Shown here piece after piece: positions 1 through 7,871 of a stretch of 64,000 nucleotides of DNA. The translations under genes were made by a program, and so were the position numbers. Source of the DNA: Sphingomonas naphthae (lineage in GTDB: Bacteria > Pseudomonadota > Alphaproteobacteria > Sphingomonadales > Sphingomonadaceae); NCBI RefSeq assembly GCF_028607085.1, contig NZ_CP117413.1:62001-126000 (forward strand), read 5' to 3'. Under the pieces are notes generated by a model. The model ran no database searches and was not told the origin of the DNA. It saw only the letters and a program-made list of their open reading frames with translations. The stretch's first letter is position 1, and every line of letters begins with the position of its first letter.

Positions 1-519
1 CAGTTTTTCGATATCCCGCGCTTTTTCCTCGAACCGGGCGAGTTCGTCCGCATCGACTTCGCTGCCCTCGCTCTTGGCCGCCGAAAGGCGCTTGAGCAAA
101 ACACCCGTCCGATCGGCCGAGCCAATTGCAGGCCGCATAATGAGCGTCAGATAGAGCTCATTGACGAACATGCGTTTGGCCATCACGCGTTCGCGGTAGC
201 GAGCGTCCAGATCGGCTGCGAAGGTCGAACGAAACTCGCCTTCGGGATAATCCGCGACCGGCCGCCGGATGATATGGCTCCAAATCGCGAGCCGATCGTC
301 CGCGATATTGCGCAGCGTCCCGTTCAGTTTCTCATGCCAGTCGTTGAGATGGAGGGGATCGGCTGTCTCGAAGGCCAGTCCATCAAGCCGGAACATCATC
401 ATGAGATCGCGGCCATCAAGCGCGATCACCTGTTCATCGATATGCCGTGCATAGGGAAGATAGCGCCCGGGATCGGCCTCATTTTTAAGGACACGCCACG
501 GCGTCAGATTTGGCGCCAT
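1..519 (-). CDS. virB4: VirB4-type conjugation ATPase, N-terminal part (cut by window edge)
   Basis: The reverse strand stays open from an ATG at 519 to the window edge, giving 173 residues beginning MAPNLTPWRVLKNEADPGRY. VirB4 is the large ATPase at the cytoplasmic face of type IV secretion systems and drives pilus assembly and substrate transfer. Only the N-terminal domain is present, so the Walker motifs lie outside the window. The identification rests on the resemblance of the N-terminus (an LDGLAFETAD segment) and on position directly downstream of virB3. Its ATG lies 19 bp past the virB3 stop, so the two are probably cotranscribed. Confidence 0.85.
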   Translation of the reverse strand, partial: MAPNLTPWRVLKNEADPGRYLPYARHIDEQVIALDGRDLMMMFRLDGLAFETADPLHLNDWHEKLNGTLRNIADDRLAIWSHIIRRPVADYPEGEFRSTFAADLDARYRERVMAKRMFVNELYLTLIMRPAIGSADRTGVLLKRLSAAKSEGSEVDADELARFEEKARDIEKL

Positions 520-538
520 GCGCGCGCGACGCGCTACA

Positions 539-883
539 CTAGCCACGAGCGAAACCCTTGCGCTTGATACCATCCACGGGAAGCGGGGAGTAGGAACTTC
601 CTCCCCACCATGTCCGATTGCGGCAGCGCGCTTTCGTGACGGTCCACAGCCACAGCAGGCGAAAGGCATTGGCGTCGTGACGCACGATAAGCCGCGCAAT
701 GGCAAGGAAGGCGCCTGCCAGCGCAGCGGCATAAAGCGGATTACCGGTGATGATCAGGGTCAGGCAGGCCGCGAGCGCGATCGGCAGTGACGCTTCGATC
801 GGAACGCCCAACCACATCGTCGGGCGGGTGACCGCCAAAAAGAGTGTCTCTTCTACGAGCCGATCTTGATCGGGGCCTGCCAT
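539..883 (-). CDS. virB3: VirB3-type inner-membrane component of the type IV secretion system
   Basis: The product is 114 residues, the usual VirB3 size. It starts MAGPDQDRLVEETLFLAVTR, has a PTMWLGVP segment, then hydrophobic stretches at about residues 30-47 and 50-65 that should anchor it in the inner membrane. VirB3 works with VirB4 in pilus biogenesis. The gene lies between virB2 (stop at 887) and virB4 in the canonical order. The C-terminal tail is basic, with no further recognisable motif. Confidence 0.88.
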   Translation of the reverse strand: MAGPDQDRLVEETLFLAVTRPTMWLGVPIEASLPIALAACLTLIITGNPLYAAALAGAFLAIARLIVRHDANAFRLLWLWTVTKARCRNRTWWGGSSYSPLPVDGIKRKGFARG

Positions 884-886
884 GAA

Positions 887-1219
887 TCAGGCTCCGCCGG
901 TGATCGTGTCGACGATCCACTGCGCGCTGAAGACAATGAAGATGCCAACGATAACGGTGACGAGCAGGCCGAGGCTCGCGCGGCCGGTAAAAAACATAAA
1001 GCCCACGATAACTACCGCGATGACGGCGATGGTCTTGGCAAAGGTGCCTGTCAGCCAGGTCTTGATGTTCTCGGCCATCGATGTCACGCCATCGGCCGCC
1101 TGGGCATGCGCAGGGTCAGTCAGAAGCAAGGAGACGACCAGCGCGGTTACGACGACCAATACCGCTTTGACGAGCGTTCGATGCCATATCTCGGGTCGAT
1201 GCGCTGCGACGAATGTCAT
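887..1219 (-). CDS. virB2: VirB2-type major pilin (prepilin)
   Basis: A 110-residue protein with a long hydrophobic leader ending near ADPAHAQA (about residues 35-41), which looks like a signal-peptidase site. The mature part has two hydrophobic helices (about residues 54-75 and 80-105), as in the cyclic or linear T-pilins of type IV secretion systems. The start overlaps the virB1 stop by 4 bp (ATGA), which suggests translational coupling. Confidence 0.88.
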   Translation of the reverse strand: MTFVAAHRPEIWHRTLVKAVLVVVTALVVSLLLTDPAHAQAADGVTSMAENIKTWLTGTFAKTIAVIAVVIVGFMFFTGRASLGLLVTVIVGIFIVFSAQWIVDTITGGA

Positions 1220-1896
1220 TGGCTGTTTCCTTCATTCGAGGGCACGCGCGAATTTCCAAACACCATCATTGGTGCCTGCCATCCGCCCGCTGAAATGTTC
1301 CAAATGTTCGGCTGCGATGCCGCGATCGACATTTCTGGCGAGGCCGGGACAGGAAGCGGCGGTCTCGGCCTGGCGATTGCCGCCGATGGCAGTGCCGCGG
1401 ACACGGACTGCGCGCGCATGGCCGGGATCACGATCGCCGAACTCGCATAGACGCGGCCGACATAACCATTGCGAAAGCCGCGGCCGCGATCTCCCGTGTT
1501 GTATAGGGAGAGCGCCACGGAGATCGCTTGGTCCCCTGCGGGCTGGTATCGGGCGGCAGCGGCATAGTTGTCGGAGAGCACATGTGCCGACGCCGCCAGA
1601 TTCTTGCAGGGGTCGAAAGCATCCTCAACCGACAAGCCCAGCCATGAAAGGTTCGCACTGTTGATCTGCCCGAGGCCGAGATCGATGTTGACGCCTCGCG
1701 CGATAAGATTTTTTGCCTGGTAGATGGCGTCTACGACGCTTTTGGGATCCGGCCGGGCGAAGCCTCGCGCATTGACCCCAATTGCCAACGTGTTGAACCG
1801 GCTTTCGGTGTGAACGAGCGATATCAGTGTCTCTGGCGCGACCGATGGCGCGCACCGGCCCGCAAGAGCGATTACGCTGGCCAGTTCGAGGATCAT
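1216..1896 (-). CDS. virB1: VirB1-type lytic transglycosylase
   Basis: A 226-residue SLT-fold protein. LVHTESRFNTLAIG at about residues 27-40 holds the predicted catalytic Glu, and the GLGQINSANLSWLGL stretch (about 95-110) is the classic goose-lysozyme-like motif that follows it. A disordered, Pro/Ala-rich tail follows. VirB1 opens the peptidoglycan locally so the transfer channel can be built. The start overlaps the end of the upstream TrbM-like gene by 4 bp. Confidence 0.9.
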   Translation of the reverse strand: MILELASVIALAGRCAPSVAPETLISLVHTESRFNTLAIGVNARGFARPDPKSVVDAIYQAKNLIARGVNIDLGLGQINSANLSWLGLSVEDAFDPCKNLAASAHVLSDNYAAAARYQPAGDQAISVALSLYNTGDRGRGFRNGYVGRVYASSAIVIPAMRAQSVSAALPSAAIARPRPPLPVPASPEMSIAASQPNIWNISAGGWQAPMMVFGNSRVPSNEGNSQ

Positions 1897-2255
1897 TGCT
1901 GCACCTCACCCAGGGCGCCGGTGTCCGCAGCGAGCCCCTCGATGTTCGCCAGCGAATAGCTTTGCTGCGTTCCATCTTGGTTGGTCATAACGACCCGGCG
2001 CCGCGCGGGTGAATCCCGGTCGATGACCTTGGTCTTGACCAGGCCGCTACCCGAGCATCCGGGGAATGATCCGCCCATCGCAAGCTTGCGCATGAGTTCC
2101 GCCATGGGTGGGACGCAGGCGCCATATTGCGTCGCTCCACCAGGATTGGACAGGCAGATCAGCACCTGACAGCCCAGATCATTGGCCTTGGCCGGCACGG
2201 AGCCCAGCGGTGCGATGAAGAGAGGGAGAACGAGCGCGAGACGCAGCTGGAGCAT
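1893..2255 (-). CDS. TrbM-like periplasmic conjugation protein
   Basis: A 120-residue protein with an N-terminal signal sequence ending at about residue 24 (VPAKA). The mature part begins with CQVLICLSNPGGATQYGACV, a cysteine pattern resembling the TrbM/KikA family of conjugation proteins. It is the first gene of the visible T4SS operon. TrbM-family proteins accompany mating-pair formation genes, but their biochemical role is poorly defined. The call rests on the Cys-rich motif and context. Confidence 0.65.
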   Translation of the reverse strand: MLQLRLALVLPLFIAPLGSVPAKANDLGCQVLICLSNPGGATQYGACVPPMAELMRKLAMGGSFPGCSGSGLVKTKVIDRDSPARRRVVMTNQDGTQQSYSLANIEGLAADTGALGEVQQ

Positions 2256-2354
2256 TCGTTTTCTCCGCTTGGCAGCGCCCGCTCTCTGAAAATGCGATGC
2301 GACTATCCGATGAAAATCATCTCTCTTTTGAAGCTTTTGGGCTGGTTCTGGACA

Positions 2355-2374
2355 ATCCCCCCACCAAGGGGGAT
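2355..2374 (-). terminator. possible hairpin at the 3' end of the phyH transcript
   Basis: A 7-bp stem (2355-2361 pairing with 2368-2374) with a 6-nt loop lies 12 bp past the phyH stop. No clear U-run follows on the minus strand, so termination is only a possibility. Confidence 0.25.
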
Positions 2375-3143
2375 CGTAGAGAGGCCTCAGCCATCATGCA
2401 TGCGGTGTCGCGAGCCCAAGCGCTGGCCCTTCAGGAACTCGCTGAGTGCGGCATCCTGATCAGGACGCAGGGCGTCGATCGCGCCCAGATGCTCAGGTGT
2501 ATCGTCGCCCAGCAAGATCGACGGGCAGCGTCCCTCATAATTGCCAAGATTAGGCCTATGCTGCTGGTATCCAACCAGCGCCGCGAGATCGGGCGTGAAA
2601 GTCCGCGCGACATCCGGGGGATAGACCAGCCATTGATTTTCATAAGGCTTGAGCCAGCCGAGGCAGTAGCTGACGATCATGCCCTGGCGGACATCGGTCG
2701 CCTGATTGCCGCCCGCTCCGTGAAGGGTCGAACCAAGAAATATGATGGCTGATCCTGGCCGGCATTCCACTGCAATCGGCGCTCCTTGGGGGTCAGGTAG
2801 CGAAGCGTTTGCGCCGTGGCTGCGTGGCCAGATCAGGGTCGTGCCGTTGTCCCGGCGATAGTCGGTGAACGGCCACATCACATTGATCAAATATTCGATC
2901 TCGCCGGTCGGTCCCCGCCACATATCCTGATCGCGATGGGGAAATTGGGGGAGGGCACCGGGGTGCAGTTCCAGCGCTTGAGCCAGGTTGAGCTGGATCG
3001 TGTCACACCATGGGCCGAGCACTTTCCTCGCCAGTCCAATAATCTGAGGGTGCTGGATGAACTTGGCCGCTCGCTGTGACCGTTTGAGCAGACCTCCGAA
3101 CCGCTTGGTCCGGCTGCCGTAGAAGCTGACCTGCTCCCCGTTT

Positions 3144-3992
3144 TCATGCCGCTGATAAGTTAGCTTCGGTGTCCTCATGCCCCTGGCGGGGGCGGTTGGT
3201 AAACTCGGCGGGCGCCATGCCGCCGAGGCTGCTGTGCGGACGCACGGTGTTATAGTCTGTCCGCCATGCCTCGATGATCCGTCTCGCCGCAGCCAGCGAG
3301 GAGAACAGGTGCTCGTTCAGGCACTCGTCGCGCAAGCGACCATTGAAGCTCTCGACAAAGCCGTTCTGCTGCGGCTTGCCCGGCGCGATGTAATGCCACT
3401 CCACGCCCGTGTCCTGGCACCAGGCGAGGACGGCGTGACTGGTCAGTTCGGTCCCGTTGTCGCTGACCACCATGCATGGCAGCCCACGACGCTCGGCGAT
3501 GGCCGTCAGCTCCCGCACGACACGCCGCCCTGACAGCGAGGTATCGACGATGCAGGCCAGGCACTCCCGGCTGTAGTCGTCGATGACATTGAGCAGGCGG
3601 AACCGCCGGCCGCAGGCCAATGCATCCGACACGAAGTCGAGCGACCAGCGCTGGTTGGGTTCCTGCGGAATCGCCATCGGCGCCCGCGTGCCCAACGCTC
3701 GTTTTCGGCCGCCGCGCTTTCGCACCGTCAGCCGCTCCTCGCGATACAGCCGGTACATCTTCTTCAGGTTCATGCCCTTGCCTTCACGCCGGAGCAGGAC
3801 CGCCAGCCGGCGATAACCGAACCGACGACGCTCGTTGGCGATCTCGCGCATCCGTTCGCGCACAGCGTCGTCCTTCCCGCGAAGCGGCTCATATTGCCAT
3901 GCCGACCGGTTGACCCCGATCAGTCTGCAAGCGCGACGCTCGGAGAAGCCGTGGTCGGCCATCAGCTTCTCCACCGCAGCGTAGCGATCCAC
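3144..3992 (-). CDS. IS3-family transposase OrfB (DDE integrase domain)
   Basis: A 282-residue frame with an HTH_21 region, then an rve-type integrase core: WSLDFVSDA (first Asp), VVSDNGTEL (second Asp) and [16 protein letters not shown] (catalytic Glu), followed by [12 protein letters not shown]. This is the DDE arrangement of the IS407/IS51-like groups. The frame opens at a GTG, but the functional product is most likely the OrfAB fusion made by -1 frameshifting near position 4005. Confidence 0.93.
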   Translation of the reverse strand: MDRYAAVEKLMADHGFSERRACRLIGVNRSAWQYEPLRGKDDAVRERMREIANERRRFGYRRLAVLLRREGKGMNLKKMYRLYREERLTVRKRGGRKRALGTRAPMAIPQEPNQRWSLDFVSDALACGRRFRLLNVIDDYSRECLACIVDTSLSGRRVVRELTAIAERRGLPCMVVSDNGTELTSHAVLAWCQDTGVEWHYIAPGKPQQNGFVESFNGRLRDECLNEHLFSSLAAARRIIEAWRTDYNTVRPHSSLGGMAPAEFTNRPRQGHEDTEANLSAA

Positions 3993-4000
3993 AGACCGGG

Positions 4001-4264
4001 TCAGTTTTTTCCCAGCAGATCCTTCAGCGCCGACACGTCCAGCATCGACTCCGCCAGCAGCTTCTTCAGCCGACGGTTCTCATCCTCGAGCGTGCGCAAC
4101 CGCGCCGCCTCCGACACGGTCATGCCGCCGTACTTCGCCTTCCAGTTGTAGAACGTCGCATCGCTGATGCCATGCTTCCGGCATAGCTCGGCGGTCTTCA
4201 CGCCCGCCTCGTGCTCACGCAGCACGCCAATAATCTGGTCCTCGGTAAAACGGCCTCGACGCAT
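4001..4264 (-). CDS. IS3-family transposase OrfA (HTH protein)
   Basis: An 87-residue protein with an N-terminal helix-turn-helix ([16 protein letters not shown], then [20 protein letters not shown]) and a C-terminal leucine-zipper-like helix. It binds the element ends. The frame ends in AAAAAAC followed by TGA. A AAA AAC is a classic -1 slippage heptamer, and slipping there continues into the orfB frame as [13 protein letters not shown], giving the OrfAB transposase. Confidence 0.93.
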   Translation of the reverse strand: MRRGRFTEDQIIGVLREHEAGVKTAELCRKHGISDATFYNWKAKYGGMTVSEAARLRTLEDENRRLKKLLAESMLDVSALKDLLGKN

Positions 4265-4519
4265 CGCTCGTCTCCATCTGACGAGCTAACCTACCAATGG
4301 CATGATTTCCGGGGAGCAGGTCAAAGCCACCCGTACAGAACGGCGTTGCATTGAAGTGGGGTGCGAGTTCGTCGCCGAGCGCCTCTACATCACTCACAGG
4401 CATAAGATCCGGCAGAATACAGAAGCCATCGGTCAATAGCGTCTCCAATGGTGGCTGACGCCGACCGGGAATGATTGCAGGCAATTTGAGTTGGGTAGCC
4501 ATGTCCTGTTCTCCCCTGC

Positions 4520-5137
4520 TCAGGCCGCTGCGCGATCGAGATCCATCAAATGGATCTGCGAAAAAATGCCGGACTGGCGAAGCAGACACGGCGTCTCCGA
4601 CGAGATTTCGATCCGCATCGCCGACAGGCCGCGTTCATCCTCCGCGTTCGGCAAGCCCAGCGGGGTGCAGATCCAGCCAAAGGCGAGGATTTGCTGAAAC
4701 CACGCCCATTCGGCGACGCCGGTGTAGGTCGTGATGCCATTCTGCAAGGCATGTTCGACGAGGGCTGATACGAGGCGATTGCGCGTTGCTAGCCGGTCTC
4801 GCGCGCGCAGCCGACGCGCCAGACAAAAGCGTGTAATCTCCCGAACGGCCGGTCCTGTTGGCGGGGGTGCATCACATAGATGCGGAAAAATGCTGTCGAG
4901 GATATGGGGACGATCCGTGCGCAGCAGCCGCGCAGACCCGCAATGCTCGCCGCTCTCGTCCGTAATGACGATGTACACCGCATCGTCATCATCGAACTGA
5001 TCGATTTCATATCTCGCGGCGAGAACGGGAATATCCCATCCGAGAAGATCGACGAAGACCCGCTTGCGTTCTTCGAACATGGACCGAAAGACCCTGTCGC
5101 TCAGGGCGTGTTCGATTCCGTTTCCAATAACAACCAT
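4520..5137 (-). CDS. luxI: LuxI-family acyl-homoserine-lactone synthase
   Basis: A 205-residue autoinducer synthase that makes N-acyl-homoserine lactones from S-adenosylmethionine and an acyl carrier. Family hallmarks are visible: FEERKRVFVDLLGWD (Arg24, Phe28, Trp34), EIDQFDDDDAVY (acidic residues 44-52), GSARLLRT, and VREITRFCL containing the conserved Glu and Arg. It is preceded by two luxR genes and a palindromic lux-box-like site 57-70 bp upstream, and followed by phyH. Plausible positive autoregulation by the neighbouring LuxR proteins follows from that site. The acyl-chain specificity cannot be read from the sequence. Confidence 0.95.
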   Translation of the reverse strand: MVVIGNGIEHALSDRVFRSMFEERKRVFVDLLGWDIPVLAARYEIDQFDDDDAVYIVITDESGEHCGSARLLRTDRPHILDSIFPHLCDAPPPTGPAVREITRFCLARRLRARDRLATRNRLVSALVEHALQNGITTYTGVAEWAWFQQILAFGWICTPLGLPNAEDERGLSAMRIEISSETPCLLRQSGIFSQIHLMDLDRAAA

Positions 5138-5190
5138 GATGCACCTCCTGATGAGAGGCGATCATTCGATCAGCTTACCATGCGTGCCGT

Positions 5191-5210
5191 TATCCCCAGA
5201 ACTGGGGAGA
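5191..5210. promoter_or_regulatory. lux-box-like palindrome upstream of luxI
   Basis: A 20-bp imperfect palindrome with a perfect core: CCCCAG (5194-5199), AA, CTGGGG (5202-5207). It fills the short gap between the first luxR stop and the luxI start and has the length and symmetry of a LuxR binding site. Assignment to LuxR is inferred from position. Confidence 0.6.
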
Positions 5211-5960
5211 TCATCGCCGCAAAATATCGGCGAAGCTGATTGCGCCGTCGAATAATGCGCGAGTGACAAGGCTGGTGCGCTTCGTGACGTCGTAGCGATC
5301 GCGCGCGTCCTTGAGATGCTGCGTCACGGTTTCCGCGCCGACACCGAGAATCCTGGCGATTTCCCAATCGGTCTTGCCACGCGCGACAAGTGCTACGCAT
5401 TCGACTTGGCGATCGGTTAGGTGCGGTACGGGGGTGATCGGCACGGCTGCGGCGCGGGCTATCTTGCGCGCCGCCTCAAATGCGAAACTGCCGGTCAACT
5501 GCACGAGTGGCAATTGTCCTTCGTCCATCGCTTCCCCATCGCTCATGGCAAACGAGCAGGAGCCATTCGCTTCACCAGGGATATGGGCGGGGATCGTGAA
5601 GCCATCGCCCAGGCCCGCAGCTCGGGCTGCCGTCAAAACGGCGCGATCTTTGGCACTAAGCGCGATCATCGTCGCGACGTTCGACCATGCGAAGCCGACT
5701 GTTGTGGTATGGCTTGCACGATGGATGGGGTCAGAAGCGTATAAGCGCCCTTCTTCGAAAGCCTCGACCCATTCGCGCGGATAGTGAACGAGCCGCATGG
5801 CTGTGCCATCAACCGCCAACAGATCGATATGATGAACCAAAGCGAAATATCGAAAGCCCATTTGTCCCGTGATCTCATGGACAAGGTCCATGAGTGCCTG
5901 CGGGGTGGAAGCGGCCCTTGCCGCCGTGCAGAAAGCCTGCACTTCGGCAAGGGTGATCAT
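5211..5960 (-). CDS. luxR: LuxR-family quorum-sensing regulator (luxI-proximal)
   Basis: A 249-residue regulator with an N-terminal autoinducer-binding domain (YPREWVEAFEEGRLYASDP around residues 59-77 carries the conserved Trp, Tyr and Asp) and a C-terminal GerE HTH (LTDRQVECVALVARGKTDWE onward, about residues 181-236). It is the second of two tandem luxR genes, 17 bp after the first, and directly precedes the palindrome and luxI. Confidence 0.93.
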   Translation of the reverse strand: MITLAEVQAFCTAARAASTPQALMDLVHEITGQMGFRYFALVHHIDLLAVDGTAMRLVHYPREWVEAFEEGRLYASDPIHRASHTTTVGFAWSNVATMIALSAKDRAVLTAARAAGLGDGFTIPAHIPGEANGSCSFAMSDGEAMDEGQLPLVQLTGSFAFEAARKIARAAAVPITPVPHLTDRQVECVALVARGKTDWEIARILGVGAETVTQHLKDARDRYDVTKRTSLVTRALFDGAISFADILRR

Positions 5961-5977
5961 GGGCCGCGAAAAGCCTG

Positions 5978-6739
5978 TTACACGAGCGCTTCGATATTGA
6001 GATGCCCGTCACGAACTGCACGCAGGACCAATTGGGTGCGCCGCCGCACGCCATATCGACGGCGGGCCGCCTCAACATATTCATGGACCGTATCGCGGCT
6101 CAATCCCAGGATCTGCGCGATCTCCCAATCGCTCTTGCCTTGCGCCACGAGCGCAATGCAATCGATTTGCCGGGGACTGAGCGGCACTGGCACATTCGCG
6201 AGAGCGTCAGTTTCCAGAAGACCGCGAGCGCGCTCAAAGGCTGTCGTGCCGATCAGCCGGGCCGTCAGCATGTCCTCGCTGGATAATGCCTGATCCGATT
6301 GGCGAGCAACAGTGAACATCGCGTCGGGCTCGTCCGCCATCCTAATCGGCATCGAATAGCCGGCAGACAGGCCATGCGCGCGGCCGCGCTCGAGTATTGA
6401 GATCTGACGAGCGGTTGGAAGGATGTAATCGCCGATGCGGTCCCATGTCAGACCCGAAACCGAGCGCGCGCACGCCGCATGAACCGGGTCATCCATATAG
6501 AGCCGGGTTTCGATAATCTCTTCGATCCAGCGCGTGGGATAGGTCGTGAGCATCAACGCGTTTTTGCTACGTCGCATCAGATCGACATTGTGCAACAAAG
6601 CAAACCATCTGAATCCGAACTGTCGGATGGCTGCATCTAACATGGCAGAGAGTTGTTCTAGGGTTGTCGCGGTCCGGGAGTGAGCCTCGAAAGCGCTGAT
6701 ATCGCTAAGGCGACCTCGATCATGACATTTTCTCATCAT
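5978..6739 (-). CDS. LuxR-family quorum-sensing regulator (distal copy)
   Basis: A 253-residue paralogue of the neighbouring LuxR, with the autoinducer domain (YPTRWIEEIIETRLYMDDP) and GerE HTH (LSPRQIDCIALVAQGKSDWE). The two proteins share architecture and the WEIA/WEIAQILG recognition region, but the ligand domains differ enough that they may respond to different signals or to one signal with different affinities. It is the first gene of the four-gene quorum-sensing operon. Confidence 0.92.
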   Translation of the reverse strand: MMRKCHDRGRLSDISAFEAHSRTATTLEQLSAMLDAAIRQFGFRWFALLHNVDLMRRSKNALMLTTYPTRWIEEIIETRLYMDDPVHAACARSVSGLTWDRIGDYILPTARQISILERGRAHGLSAGYSMPIRMADEPDAMFTVARQSDQALSSEDMLTARLIGTTAFERARGLLETDALANVPVPLSPRQIDCIALVAQGKSDWEIAQILGLSRDTVHEYVEAARRRYGVRRRTQLVLRAVRDGHLNIEALV

Positions 6740-7064
6740 AAGAATTTGGCCACATGATCGGCTCCGTCCAGCCTATATTCGGTGAAGACGTTGAAATGCG
6801 GGATGGGATACGTCCGCCGCTCATTCTCTCGCTCTTGCTGCACCGTTCATCGTGGTACGGGCCATGCGAACCGCAGGCTAGCTGTGTCTCTCTTAAGCTA
6901 TGGGACATCATCCTTCGAAGAGACGGGAGGTTGATCGGTGTCGGCTACCAGAGGTGGGGGGAAGGCAGCCGACACCGTGCGCTGAGGATCACATGATTGT
7001 GGTTTCGCCAGCGCAAGCTTGTAGCAGGTTGGTCGAATTCAGATGGATTGGTCCCCAACAGCAT
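6740..7064. other. intergenic region with an 11-bp hairpin
   Basis: No convincing gene. It holds the presumed promoter of the luxR-luxR-luxI operon near its left end and, at 6936-6946 and 6967-6977, a perfect 11-bp inverted repeat with a 20-nt loop. That hairpin has no T-run and could be a protein-binding site or the 3' end of the VIT transcript. Confidence 0.4.
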
Positions 7065-7766
7065 TCATACCGCTGTCCCGACGAGCGCCCCGATACCGGC
7101 CGTCATCGCCATCGCCAGCGCGCCCCAGAATGTCACCCGTAAGGTCGCCTTCAGCATCGGCGCACCACCGGCACGAGCCCCTATTAGCCCCAGCAGTGCA
7201 AGGAATAGCAGTGAAGCGCAGGCCTCGACAGCCACAAGCTTTGGTCCAGGAGTTAAAAGAACAATCGCCAAGGGTAGCGCCGCACCCGCTGTAAAAGTGG
7301 CTGCCGATGTCAGAGCTGCCTGGATAGGGCGCGCAGTCGTCATCTCGGATATACCCAGTTCATCATGGGCATGGGCCGCCAGTGCGTCTTTCGCCATCAT
7401 CTGCCGCGCTACCGATTCTGCGGTTGCAGGATCGACCCCGCGTTTTATGTATATGCCAGCCAACTCCCGCACTTCAGCTTCCACATTGGTGCCGAGCTCT
7501 TTTCGCTCGCGGTCGAGATCTGCGCGCTCGGTATCGGACTGGGAGCTGACGGAAACATATTCGCCCGCAGCCATCGACATCGCTCCAGCGACAAGACCCG
7601 CAGCACCAGCCACCAATATGTCTGACGATTTGGCTGCGGCTGCCGCAACGCCGATGATAAGGCTCGCGGTCGAGACAATCCCGTCGTTGGCGCCAAGCAC
7701 TGCGGCACGCAGCCAGCCGATGCGCGAGACAAGATGACGTTCCGCATGCAGTGTATGTCTCGCCAT
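7065..7766 (-). CDS. VIT1/CCC1-family iron/manganese transporter
   Basis: A membrane protein of about 233 residues. GANDGIVSTASLIIGVAAA near the N-terminus, AGEYVSVSSQSDTERADLD in the middle and three C-terminal hydrophobic helices are typical of the vacuolar-iron-transporter family, which moves Fe(II) or Mn(II) out of the cytosol. The start at 7766 is chosen because AGAGGAAG sits about 15-25 bp upstream; an in-frame ATG 30 bp earlier (7796) is possible. It lies next to the metal-efflux operon in the same direction, so a metal-homeostasis role fits. Confidence 0.88.
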   Translation of the reverse strand: MARHTLHAERHLVSRIGWLRAAVLGANDGIVSTASLIIGVAAAAAKSSDILVAGAAGLVAGAMSMAAGEYVSVSSQSDTERADLDRERKELGTNVEAEVRELAGIYIKRGVDPATAESVARQMMAKDALAAHAHDELGISEMTTARPIQAALTSAATFTAGAALPLAIVLLTPGPKLVAVEACASLLFLALLGLIGARAGGAPMLKATLRVTFWGALAMAMTAGIGALVGTAV

Positions 7767-7871
7767 CTCTCCGGTTCTCTTCCTCTGTGTGCCCACTGGT
7801 GGTCAGCCGAAATTGCAGGTTGTTTCTTGCGCTTCAGTTCTGACAAACATCTGACACGGCAGGTAGCGGCG

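Larger units (their letters stand above)
3127..4323 (-). mobile_element. IS3-family insertion sequence, IS407-like group, 1197 bp, intact
   Basis: The terminal inverted repeats begin TGACCTGCTCCCCG at both ends (3127 onward, and the reverse complement ending at 4323), with similarity continuing for roughly 40 bp. The flanks are AAGC at 3123-3126 and AAGC at 4324-4327, a 4-bp target duplication as expected for the IS407 group. Two overlapping-phase frames (orfA and orfB) are present with a frameshift signal between them. Both ends and both frames are intact, so the copy may be active. Confidence 0.93.
2387..4502 (-). pseudogene. phytanoyl-CoA dioxygenase (PhyH) family gene split by an IS3-family element
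   Basis: The coding sequence runs from ATG at 4502 (an AGGGGAG ribosome site just upstream) to 4324, stops at the insertion sequence, and resumes from 3122 to 2387. Joining across one copy of the 4-bp target duplication gives an uninterrupted frame (TGGF then YGSRTKRFGG) of about 304 residues. The 3' part carries PHRDQD, the His-x-Asp iron-binding motif of Fe(II)/2-oxoglutarate dioxygenases, and later a candidate distal His in LHGAGG. The gene starts 17 bp after luxI, so it was probably the last gene of the quorum-sensing operon. In sphingomonads a phyH gene beside luxI is, to my knowledge, recurrent; its substrate is unknown. As it stands the gene should make no full-length product. Confidence 0.88.
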
